Shown piece after piece: positions 51,390 through 59,064 of a stretch of DNA of 64,000 bases. How positions within the stretch are numbered: position 1 is the first letter of the stretch; each line of letters opens with the position of its first letter. Source of the stretch: Anaerolineales bacterium (GTDB lineage: Bacteria > Chloroflexota > Anaerolineae > Anaerolineales > Villigracilaceae); NCBI GenBank assembly GCA_020634885.1, contig JACKAW010000004.1, forward strand, positions 370,431-434,430, given 5' to 3'. Made by a program: the position numbers and the translations under genes. The notes beneath the pieces were generated by a model, which saw only the letters and a list, made by a program, of their open reading frames with translations, did not search any database and had not been told where the DNA came from.

Positions 51390-53270
51390 TTAATCGGTAG
51401 CTACGGCATCCCGCTTTACCATCACAGAATCGGCAATTACACCTTCCCGCTCGTTGCCTGTTTCTTCATCTGCTACACCGTATTGCACTTCCAACTCATG
51501 CCGGAATTGCTGGGTGTATAGGCGGTAGTAATGCCCACGGGCACGCAGGAGTTCGGCGTGTGTGCCTTGTTCAGCAATACGCCCATCTTCGATGACGAGA
51601 ATGCGGTTTGCGCGGCGAATGGTGCTGAGGCGATGCGCGATCACAAAGGACGTACGTCCCTGCATCAACGCTTCCATGCCTTTTTGGATCAGCGCCTCGG
51701 TCAATGTATCCACGCTGGAGGTTGCCTCGTCCATGATGAACAGTTCCGGCTTGGCAAGCACCGCGCGCGCCAACGAGATCAACTGCTTTTGCCCAACAGA
51801 CAAAAGATTGCCGCCTTCGCCCACATTTTGCTCATACCCCTTTTCTAATGTGCCAATAAAATCGTGCGCGCCTGCCACCTGCGCGGCTTCTTCCACTTCT
51901 GCATCTGTTGCGTTTAATTTGCCGTAGCGGATGTTCTCACGCACCGTTCCTGAGAACAGGTGCGGCGTTTGCAGCACAATACCGATCTTGTTGTGGATCG
52001 ATTCAAGTGTGTACTCGGTGTAGTCTCGCCCATTGATGCGGATGGAGCCATTCTGCGGTTCATAGAAGCGGCACAGTAAATTCACAATGGTAGATTTACC
52101 GCCCCCCGTTGGACCAACGAGAGCGATCATCTCCCCGGGTTTGACCTTCAGTGTGAAGTCGGTCAGCACGGGTTTGCGGTCTTCGTAGAAGAAGTCTACA
52201 TGATCGAATTCGATCTCGCCAAGCAGCGTCTTCGCCTCTATGGCTTCGGTTCGGTTGTGGATCTCGGGTTGGGTGTCTACGAGTTTGAAGATTCTCTCCG
52301 CTGAGGCTATGCTGTGCTGCGTCTCGGCGTAGACGCGTGCCAGATCTTGCACGGGCCACATCATAAAAGTCAGGTACGAGACAAAGGCTTGAATCCCGCC
52401 GATGGTGATGAAGCCGGTTGAGATTTCCACCCCGCCGTACCAAACAATGGCTCCCAGCGCAAAGGCGGCAATGATCTGCACTGTGGGCAGGAAGAGCGCA
52501 GAAAGCCACGCTGCGCGGTAGGACGAGCGGTACATGGTTGTAGTCAAATTTTGAAACTCGATCAGGTTGGCATCTTCACGTCCGAGTGCCTTGACCACAC
52601 GCACCCCCTGAATATTCTCGTTGTAGGCGCCAGTGATCTTGCTGTTCGTTCGGCGTGTAGTGCGGAATTCAACCAGAATATACTTCTGAAACTTGGTCGC
52701 CACCAGGATCATGATTGGGATAATGACCGATACGATCAATGCCAGCCGCCAGTTGATGATCGCCATGAAGGTCAATGAGGTTATGATATTCATCAACGCC
52801 CAAACACTGTCTACAATGCCCCATGTTACCAATTCTGAAACGCGCCCTGTGTCCGATGTGACGCGCGCGATCAGGCGTCCCACTGCGTTTTGAGCGTAGT
52901 AGGAAAGCGACAGGTCTTGCAAATGATTGAAGAGCAGCTTGCGGAGATCGTATTGCACACGTTCGCCCAGCACACCGGCAAGGTAAATAAATGTGAACAC
53001 AAATGCCGATTGCAGTAAAAGGAATGTGCCATAGATCCATGCAATATGCGTGATGAATGCCGTATCGTTGAGAGCGATGCCATAGTCCACAATTTGCTTA
53101 TTTAGGTATGTGAAATACGCATCCAGCGATGAAACCAGACCGATGGTAATAAGAAATCCCAGCACCCACTTCCAATGCGGCTTGAGAATCCCCATGATCC
53201 GCTTAAAGACGGGAAAGGTTATTTGTGATGTATGTTCTTCTTCTTCGAGTTCTAATAATTCTTCAGACAT
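51390..53270 (-). CDS. ABC exporter half-transporter, catalytically competent subunit (attenuator-controlled operon)
   Basis: This 626-residue protein has a six-helix exporter domain and a nucleotide-binding domain with Walker A GPTGGGKST, signature LSVGQKQL (divergent) and Walker B LFIMDEATSS with the catalytic Glu. The partner encoded just upstream has LSGGQ but an Asp in place of that Glu, so together they form one active and one degenerate ATP site, as in BmrCD. CGGAGAA before the ATG is the ribosome binding site and directly adjoins a GTAGGGGCGA-type hairpin in the 49-nt gap. Expression depends on the same leader attenuator as its partner. Confidence 0.93.
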   Translation of the reverse strand: MSEELLELEEEEHTSQITFPVFKRIMGILKPHWKWVLGFLITIGLVSSLDAYFTYLNKQIVDYGIALNDTAFITHIAWIYGTFLLLQSAFVFTFIYLAGVLGERVQYDLRKLLFNHLQDLSLSYYAQNAVGRLIARVTSDTGRVSELVTWGIVDSVWALMNIITSLTFMAIINWRLALIVSVIIPIMILVATKFQKYILVEFRTTRRTNSKITGAYNENIQGVRVVKALGREDANLIEFQNLTTTMYRSSYRAAWLSALFLPTVQIIAAFALGAIVWYGGVEISTGFITIGGIQAFVSYLTFMMWPVQDLARVYAETQHSIASAERIFKLVDTQPEIHNRTEAIEAKTLLGEIEFDHVDFFYEDRKPVLTDFTLKVKPGEMIALVGPTGGGKSTIVNLLCRFYEPQNGSIRINGRDYTEYTLESIHNKIGIVLQTPHLFSGTVRENIRYGKLNATDAEVEEAAQVAGAHDFIGTLEKGYEQNVGEGGNLLSVGQKQLISLARAVLAKPELFIMDEATSSVDTLTEALIQKGMEALMQGRTSFVIAHRLSTIRRANRILVIEDGRIAEQGTHAELLRARGHYYRLYTQQFRHELEVQYGVADEETGNEREGVIADSVMVKRDAVATD

Positions 53271-53283
53271 GATTTTATTCTCC

Positions 53284-53310
53284 GTAGGGGCGAGGTCGCC
53301 TCGCTTCTAC
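53284..53310. repeat. GTAGGGGCGA-type hairpin repeat, copy 2
   Basis: GTAGGGGCGAGG and CCTCGCTTCTAC form a near-perfect stem around TCG, between the two exporter genes. It shares the GTAGGGGCGA start with the element at 37943. On the mRNA it lies just before the second gene's ribosome binding site and could tune the ratio of the two subunits. Confidence 0.55.
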
Positions 53311-53319
53311 ACGTAGTCA

Positions 53320-55158
53320 TTAATTCGTTTTTGCAATTTCCTGTTCTAATTCTTCGTCGATCCGTGTCTGAATGTCATATACCTTGCGGTACATGCCTCC
53401 AAATTGGTTGACGAGTTCCTCGTGGTTTCCATTCTGTACTACTTTACCTTTATCAAGCACAAGAATGATGTCGGCTTTCATCACCGATTGAATGCGATGG
53501 GCGATGATGAACGTTGTGCGGTTTTCCATCAGGTTATCCAATGCCTGCCGAATAGACGCTTCCGTTTCAGTATCCACTGCCGAGGTGGAGTCATCCAAGA
53601 TGAGGATCTTCGGGTTCTTGAGGATGGTCCGTGCGATGGTCACGCGCTGTTTTTGCCCGCCGGAGAGCGTCACGCCTTTTTCGCCAACGATGGTGTTGTA
53701 CCCATCGGGGAAACCGGCAATCACATCGTGTACGGCTGCGGCTTTTGCGGCGGCTTCGATTTCTTCTTGTGTTACCTTGCGCCCTACGCCATACAAAATA
53801 TTTTCGCGGATAGAACGGCTGAATAGGAACGGTTCCTGCTGTACAATGCCGATCTGTTCGCGCAGGTACTTGCGCGGGTAGTCTTTTAAATTCATTTCAT
53901 CGAGCAGAATTTCTCCGCCGGTGTAATCGTGAAACCTCGGCAACAGGTTGACCAATGAGGTCTTGCCAGAACCGGTGGAGCCGAGCAACGCGATGGATTG
54001 TCCAGGCTTTATATGGAATGACACGTTTTGGATCACGTCATGTGTTCCGTCAGAATACATGAATGATACATTTTTAAATTCGATCTCGCCTCGTGCTGAA
54101 CCAATGGGTTGGATTTTGCCTTCATCGAGGTCTTCTCGTGCCTGTTTCGTAATGTCCATCAGGCGTTGGTATGAGACCATGCCGGTTGAGGTCTGTACGA
54201 TCACGCGCCCCAGATTGCGAATGGGAAAGATGAGCCAGACCAACAAGCCCACATATGCGACATAATCGCCGATGGAAATCTCGCCGTTGATCGCCATGAA
54301 TGCGGCGTAGATGAAACCAAAGAGCATTTGTCCGCCAAGCACAATGTCGGAGAGAGGCCAGAACAGGGAGTGCATCAGGAGCAGGAATTTCCCTTTGACG
54401 TATTTCAGCCAGTTATCCTTCTCGAATTTCTCCATTTCGTAGTCCTGGCGGGCAAAGGCTTTTACGACGCGGACGCCCGTCAGGTTTTCTTGCAGGGTGG
54501 TGGAGAGCACTGCTTCCTGGGCTTGATAATCTTCGTAGGCTTTGGTTACTTTTTTGAAGAACCAAAGTGAAACCCATAAAATGAGTGGAATGGTTACAAC
54601 GGAGATTAATCCAAGTTTTACGTTGATGTACAGGATCGCTGCCCAGTTGATAACGAAAAGCAATACGATTCTCCCAACGCCGATGGCTTGCTCTGAAAAG
54701 AAGCGTCGTAGCGCATCCACATCTGAGGTGACGCGCTCGATCAAGTCACCAGTGGGGGTGGCGCTGTGATACGAGAAACTCAACCGCTGGATGTGGTCGA
54801 ATAGGAAGTCGCGTAACCGGCGTGTGATTCCCTCTGCGGTGTAGGCTGCCAGCCGTCCCGAAAGAAACGAGCCGCCACCTTCGATTAGGGCAAGTCCAAT
54901 AAATCCCAATCCAATGAAGAGGAATGTTTGGGTCATGGAATTGCCGACCATTTTTCCCTGAACAAGAACATCATCTGCAAAGAAACGCAGAAGCAGATAG
55001 ACCGAGGTTTTTGCCAGCGCCGAAAACGCGAGCGTGATGGTTGCCCCGATGTACGAGAAACGATAATCTGTCATCATACGCCAGAGTCCGCTTAGGCGGT
55101 TTTCATGAAGTGCATTGCGAAAGTCAAAATATTGTGAATTGGTGGTTGAGTTGTTCAT
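53320..55158 (-). CDS. ABC exporter half-transporter, subunit with degenerate catalytic site (attenuator-controlled operon)
   Basis: The start at 55158 (MNNSTTNSQYFDF) is preferred; a frame opening with TTG 84 nt earlier would run through the terminator and has no ribosome binding site. A GGAG lies 11 nt upstream, rather distant. The 612-residue protein has an exporter membrane domain and nucleotide-binding domain with Walker A GSTGSGKTS, signature LSGGQKQR and Walker B ILILDDSTS, with Asp for the catalytic Glu. It is the first of two exporter genes and lies 40 nt after a leader-peptide attenuator, an arrangement like bmrB-bmrCD of Bacillus, where translation-inhibiting drugs induce the exporter. 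Confidence 0.92.
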   Translation of the reverse strand: MNNSTTNSQYFDFRNALHENRLSGLWRMMTDYRFSYIGATITLAFSALAKTSVYLLLRFFADDVLVQGKMVGNSMTQTFLFIGLGFIGLALIEGGGSFLSGRLAAYTAEGITRRLRDFLFDHIQRLSFSYHSATPTGDLIERVTSDVDALRRFFSEQAIGVGRIVLLFVINWAAILYINVKLGLISVVTIPLILWVSLWFFKKVTKAYEDYQAQEAVLSTTLQENLTGVRVVKAFARQDYEMEKFEKDNWLKYVKGKFLLLMHSLFWPLSDIVLGGQMLFGFIYAAFMAINGEISIGDYVAYVGLLVWLIFPIRNLGRVIVQTSTGMVSYQRLMDITKQAREDLDEGKIQPIGSARGEIEFKNVSFMYSDGTHDVIQNVSFHIKPGQSIALLGSTGSGKTSLVNLLPRFHDYTGGEILLDEMNLKDYPRKYLREQIGIVQQEPFLFSRSIRENILYGVGRKVTQEEIEAAAKAAAVHDVIAGFPDGYNTIVGEKGVTLSGGQKQRVTIARTILKNPKILILDDSTSAVDTETEASIRQALDNLMENRTTFIIAHRIQSVMKADIILVLDKGKVVQNGNHEELVNQFGGMYRKVYDIQTRIDEELEQEIAKTN

Positions 55159-55197
55159 GCTTGGTGGTGCTCCATTGCTAAAAGAACCGAAAAGATT

Positions 55198-55230
55198 AAA
55201 CAAAAAGGCTGCGGCGAGTGCGCCACAGCC
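55198..55230 (-). terminator. Attenuator terminator upstream of the ABC exporter operon
   Basis: On the minus strand GGCTGTGGCG-CACT-CGCCGCAGCC forms a 10-bp stem (one U-G pair) followed by TTTTTGTTT. It lies between the leader ORF stop (30 nt upstream) and the exporter start (40 nt downstream). Its 5' arm contains GGCGCACT, which can instead pair with AGTGCGCC inside the leader ORF. Confidence 0.9.
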
Positions 55231-55259
55231 CAAGGACAACAAAGGGAACTGAAAGAGAC

Positions 55260-55337
55260 CTAGGGGCGGTCTATAGGCGCACTTTGAGAAGGCAATTTGC
55301 CAACTGCATTGAGGTTGAAGAAGATTGTGTAGTTCAT
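55260..55337 (-). CDS. 25-residue leader peptide of the ABC exporter operon
   Basis: AAAGGAG lies 9 nt before an ATG that opens a 25-codon frame beginning MNYTIFFNLNAVGK and ending SQSAPIDRP. The segment AGTGCGCC (55276-55283, the Ser-Ala-Pro codons) can pair upstream with GCGCACT (55342-55348, between the ribosome binding site and ATG) or downstream with GGCGCACT of the terminator. A ribosome stalled early in the ORF would mask the first partner and let the antiterminator form; a ribosome at the stop codon would cover the segment and let the terminator form. This is the logic of ribosome-mediated attenuation. Confidence 0.75.
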   Translation of the reverse strand: MNYTIFFNLNAVGKLPSQSAPIDRP

Positions 55338-55377
55338 CAAGAGTGCGCTCCTTTCTTTTGAATTCAATTTCGCTTGG

Positions 55378-55407
55378 AGTTTACACCCGCCAATTAGGTT
55401 GTGTCAA
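55378..55407 (-). promoter_or_regulatory. Promoter of the attenuator-controlled ABC exporter operon
   Basis: On the minus strand a perfect -35 TTGACA (55402-55407) is followed after 18 nt by TAAACT (55378-55383). Transcription should begin near 55371, about 34 nt before the leader ORF. Confidence 0.7.
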
Positions 55408-55504
55408 GCAAAATTAGACCATGCAAAGTTAAAAGGGTATGGCGAGCTTGGTAGGGAGCAGGTCATCTATAAACTTTTAGCGCACCCCAGTTTCGTATAT
55501 CCGC

Positions 55505-55533
55505 TTGACTTTTTTGGGGATACTTGGTAATAT
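55505..55533 (+). promoter_or_regulatory. Promoter of the initiator tRNA gene
   Basis: TTGACT (55505-55510) and TAATAT (55528-55533) are separated by exactly 17 nt. The tRNA begins 20 nt after the -10 box. Confidence 0.75.
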
Positions 55534-55553
55534 CGGCGGGCTTTACTAAACGA

Positions 55554-55625
55554 TGCGGGGTGGAGCAGTGGCAGCTCGTCGGGCTCATAACCCGAAGGTC
55601 ACAGGTTCAAGTCCTGTCCCCGCTA
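55554..55625 (+). tRNA. Initiator tRNA-fMet (anticodon CAT)
   Basis: The cloverleaf is complete: acceptor GCGGGG with CCCCGC, D-arm GAGCAG...AGCTC, anticodon loop CTCATAA, and T-arm CAGGTTCAAGTCCTG. The anticodon stem carries the GGG/CCC pairs specific to initiator tRNA. Positions 1 and 72 are T and T, an unpaired end as initiators require, though the usual bacterial pair is C-A. The 3' CCA is not encoded (CTA follows the discriminator A). The gene has its own promoter and terminator. Confidence 0.95.
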
Positions 55626-55627
55626 CT

Positions 55628-55661
55628 AAAAACGCTGTGCAATTCATTGCACAGCGTTTTT
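55628..55661. terminator. Terminator of the initiator tRNA gene
   Basis: AAAAACGCTGTGCAA pairs with TTGCACAGCGTTTTT around a 4-nt loop. The A-run on the left also makes it a possible terminator for the convergent TIR-WD40 gene. Confidence 0.93.
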
Positions 55662-55706
55662 GTGTATAGAAAAGGGTTTCATTTTGTTTATTAGGCGGCG
55701 ATATGG

Positions 55707-58700
55707 TTACGGACATGCGGATAAGGTACTTGAAATAAGGTAACGTTCCCTGTCTTCTTCAACAAGTGCGCGGAAAATCTGACTGCAAGCTTCTTTCATG
55801 GTATCTGTGTATTCTGTGTCCCAAATATGGACGGTTTGATCTATACTGCCTGTAAGAATGAAATTCCCATTTGGTGAAAATGTAACGGCTTTTACAGGTG
55901 CTGTGTGCAGCGCAAAAATGCGGATGATATCCCCGCTGGTTGCATCCCAAAGGATGGCGGTGGTGTCATCACTGCCAGAGAGTAGGTACTTTCCGTCTGG
56001 CGAATACATTACACTCTTTACCTGATTTTCATGTTTTTTCAGCTGAAGAATTTCTTCTCCTGTATCGATCTTCCATACTCGAACTGTGCGGTCATCCGAT
56101 GCAGAGGCGACATATTTTCCATCGGGCGAGAATGAAACACTTTTAACTTCATCGGTGTGCCCGATGAGTATTTTTAATTCTTCGCCTGTGTCCACATCCC
56201 AGATACGTACCGTGTTGTCGTTGCTGGCTGTGGCAATCAGCCTGCCATCGGGTGAGAAGGCGGCGTCTTCAACAGAACTGATGTGCCCTGTAAATTGACG
56301 GATTTCTTTGCCCGTGTTTGCGTCCCATAATCGGGCGGTTCGATCTGCGCTGCATGTCAACAAAGTTTTTCCGTCAGGTGAGAATGAGACGCTTGTGATC
56401 TCGATGTTGTGACCAGTTAGCCGTAATAGCTCTTTTTGCGTTTCAAAGTCCCATATTATTGCGGTGCCATCCAGGCTTCCTGAGAGAAGGAGTTTTCCAT
56501 CTGGGGAAACTGCGGTACTGGAAACCCAATTTTTGTGACCTTTTATTACAGCCAACTCCTGTTTTGTTTCGGCGCTCCAAATACGAATAGTGTTATCTTC
56601 GCTTCCGGTAACGATAAACTGCCCATTGGGTGAAAATTCCAGAGTGAGCACTCCTCCTGTATGACCTTGAAGGGTATTTGCGCTTTCGTTCGCTACATTC
56701 CAGATTCGGGCAGTTGTATCGCGGCTGGCTGTGGCAATTTGGGCTCCATTCGGCGAAAAAACCACTCCACGGATCTGGTCGGTATGCCCGCTAAAGCGGC
56801 GTAATTCCACTCCTGTATCGGTGTCCCAGAGTCGGGCTGTCAGATCGGAACTTCCTGTTAATACATAATTCCCATCCGGCGAAAAAGTTACACTGCGTAC
56901 TCTGTCTGTGTGCCCAACAAATTGGCGTATTAGCAGCCCGGTGGCGGTGCTGAACATTTTTGCGATAGTATCACTGCCGGTTAGAACAAACCTCCCATCG
57001 GGGGATATTGCAACACTGGATACGTCTCGCGGGTGTCCAGTAAAAACAAGAATTTCCAAACCTGTAGAAACATCCCAAAGACGGGCGGTTCCATCCACGC
57101 CGCCAGTGATAATGTAATTTCCATTCTTTGAGAATGAGGCTGATGTTACCTCGCCATTATGCCCAACAAAGCTGAAAAATTCATTTCCCGAGCTTGTTAC
57201 CCAAAGGCGTGCAGTTCCATCAGCGCTTGTCGTGAGAATGTATTTTCCGTTCGGAGAAAACTGGACAGAAGTGACCTGACCGGTGTGTCCGGTGATCTGG
57301 CGAATTTCTTCGCCTGTTTTTGCGTTCCAAAGGCGGGCGGTTCCATCGTCACTTCCGGTGAGCACATATGTGCCGTCTGGTGAAAATGCTGCGCTTTTTA
57401 CCTGGTCGGTGTGCCCGATAAATTGAGCAAGTTCCACGCCTGTTTCGGCATCCCATAAACGGGCGGTCATATCGTCACTGCCTGTTAGTAAATTTTTGCC
57501 ATCTGGTGAATAGGCAATTGCATTAAGTGCATCTGTGTGCCCAGTGAAATTTTGCAGGGTGTATAGATATTCCATGGAGCGTACAAGGCTGTAATCGGCT
57601 TGTGAAATGTACCCTGTGCGCAATGCGACCAGGCTGAGAAGCGCGGCTGTTTCCACGTTGCCTGAGGGGTCTTCAAGAATGCTGTTTGCCTCAAGGGATA
57701 GACGCAGCTGCTCGGATCGTTTTAGTTCTTCTTCAGCAATGGCTTGCGCGGTTGCTGCTGTGTTTGCATTTTGGACAGCAATGACACGAGCCGCCTCCGC
57801 TTCACTCCTGGCGATGTTTGCGTTGCGATACCCGATTGCTGAAACGATGAGAGCAACGACGGTAAAAAGGCTGAATATGACTCCTGCCCCCAAGCTGAAG
57901 CGCATTCGGCGTTCTGATTCGCGGCGGCTGGTGTGAATATATTCTGTGTGAAGCGGTAAGGGTTTGGGAGTTGGGATGGAACTACTTTTGGCAAGCCATG
58001 TTTCGGCTTCTTCCAGGTTAGCTCTGCTCAGAAGCAGGTCGCGGGAATACCCCGAAGCCTTCCATTCCATTGCGCGATTTAAGATACGGGTATGCTGCCG
58101 TACCCAGCCTATATCGGTATTGACCGAGGTGAGCATATCATTGAGGTTGGAGTGGAGTTCCTCATTGGACTGCATGGGGACCCAATTGGCATTCGCGATG
58201 GTTTCCGGGAGTTCAGCGCCTTTAGAAATTTCACGGTGCAGAATAGGGATGATGCGTTTGTTGTGCTCTATGGCAGCTACGATCTCACGTTGACAAACCC
58301 TTGAATTTACAGAATCAGGCGAGATGATAAAGACGAATGCATCCGCTTTTTTTATACCTTCCAGTATCTCCTCCCACCAGTCTGCTGTAAGTGGAATGTT
58401 CTCCCAATCGACCCATACATTGATGCCGGCGGCGCTGACCAGCTTGTGCAGCGATTGAACAAATGCTTTGTCGCGCCGTGAATAGGAGATGAAAATATTG
58501 GATTTTCGAAGATCGGAGGCAGTGATGGATATTTGCTCTGCAAATTGCACCCCTGCAACTTTGCGCAAGCGGGCAGATATATCGGCTGTAAGTTTTAATG
58601 CCAGTTGTCCGTTTTCTTCGAGTAACTTTTCAAAGTCAGCCCTTTGCAGGGAGAGCAGCTCGCAATTTTGAAGTGCGCGCACGGTGGCAAACCTGGGTTT

Positions 58701-58973
58701 ATTCTCAAGCAGCGACATTTCACCAAAATGCTCACCTACGCCGAGTTTTACGATCACCTGGCGGTTCTCATCGTTTTCATGCCCGCGAAAGATCTCCAAC
58801 TCGCCTGAAGAAATGATGAATAAAGCGTCGCCTTCATCGCCCTCACGAAAAAGAACTTCACCTTTTTTAAGGGAGCGGGAACGCGACTTGGCGGCTATTT
58901 CAACAAGTAAATTTTCGGGTAGTTCTGAAAAGAGCAATACTTTTTTAAGGCTGGCTAGGTTACTTGGTGTCAC
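55707..58973 (-). CDS. Cyclic-nucleotide-binding / TIR / membrane / WD40-repeat protein
   Basis: This 1088-residue protein starts with GTG; AAAGGA lies 9 nt before and TATACT further upstream. Residues ~10-135 are a cyclic-nucleotide-binding domain (LFREGDEGDALFIISSGELE; phosphate-binding cassette FGEMSLLENKPRFATVRA). Residues ~157-290 are a TIR domain (NIFISYSRRDKAFVQSL, with the candidate catalytic Glu in WWEEILEGI). A linker, one membrane helix (~360-382) and a short coiled coil follow. Residues ~470-1065 hold fourteen WD40 repeats (GHTD...SPDGK...TARLWD), enough for two seven-bladed propellers. TIR domains often cleave NAD+. The domain set resembles a Pycsar-type effector with an added membrane anchor and sensor platform, but no cyclase gene is adjacent. 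Confidence 0.92.
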   Translation of the reverse strand: MTPSNLASLKKVLLFSELPENLLVEIAAKSRSRSLKKGEVLFREGDEGDALFIISSGELEIFRGHENDENRQVIVKLGVGEHFGEMSLLENKPRFATVRALQNCELLSLQRADFEKLLEENGQLALKLTADISARLRKVAGVQFAEQISITASDLRKSNIFISYSRRDKAFVQSLHKLVSAAGINVWVDWENIPLTADWWEEILEGIKKADAFVFIISPDSVNSRVCQREIVAAIEHNKRIIPILHREISKGAELPETIANANWVPMQSNEELHSNLNDMLTSVNTDIGWVRQHTRILNRAMEWKASGYSRDLLLSRANLEEAETWLAKSSSIPTPKPLPLHTEYIHTSRRESERRMRFSLGAGVIFSLFTVVALIVSAIGYRNANIARSEAEAARVIAVQNANTAATAQAIAEEELKRSEQLRLSLEANSILEDPSGNVETAALLSLVALRTGYISQADYSLVRSMEYLYTLQNFTGHTDALNAIAYSPDGKNLLTGSDDMTARLWDAETGVELAQFIGHTDQVKSAAFSPDGTYVLTGSDDGTARLWNAKTGEEIRQITGHTGQVTSVQFSPNGKYILTTSADGTARLWVTSSGNEFFSFVGHNGEVTSASFSKNGNYIITGGVDGTARLWDVSTGLEILVFTGHPRDVSSVAISPDGRFVLTGSDTIAKMFSTATGLLIRQFVGHTDRVRSVTFSPDGNYVLTGSSDLTARLWDTDTGVELRRFSGHTDQIRGVVFSPNGAQIATASRDTTARIWNVANESANTLQGHTGGVLTLEFSPNGQFIVTGSEDNTIRIWSAETKQELAVIKGHKNWVSSTAVSPDGKLLLSGSLDGTAIIWDFETQKELLRLTGHNIEITSVSFSPDGKTLLTCSADRTARLWDANTGKEIRQFTGHISSVEDAAFSPDGRLIATASNDNTVRIWDVDTGEELKILIGHTDEVKSVSFSPDGKYVASASDDRTVRVWKIDTGEEILQLKKHENQVKSVMYSPDGKYLLSGSDDTTAILWDATSGDIIRIFALHTAPVKAVTFSPNGNFILTGSIDQTVHIWDTEYTDTMKEACSQIFRALVEEDRERYLISSTLSACP

Positions 58974-59016
58974 AGGATTTATTCCTTTTCCCGAAGTATA
59001 GCACTTTAGTTGTTAT

Positions 59017-59062
59017 AAAAAAAAGCCCCAAATCGGTGTTTCTCGCTGGTTTGGGGCTTTTT
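59017..59062 (-). terminator. Terminator of the KimA-like transporter gene
   Basis: On the minus strand AAAAAGCCCCAAA pairs with TTTGGGGCTTTTTTTT. It separates the transporter from the downstream CNB-TIR-WD40 gene, whose promoter elements lie just beyond it. Confidence 0.9.
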
Positions 59063-59064
59063 GG

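Noticed and set aside
55159..55242. Longer N-terminus for the attenuator-controlled exporter subunit, from a TTG
   Set aside because: It would translate the terminator stem, has no ribosome binding site and is not typical of the family.
55554..58973. Integrative island at the initiator tRNA
   Set aside because: No integrase and no repeated tRNA 3' end were found nearby.
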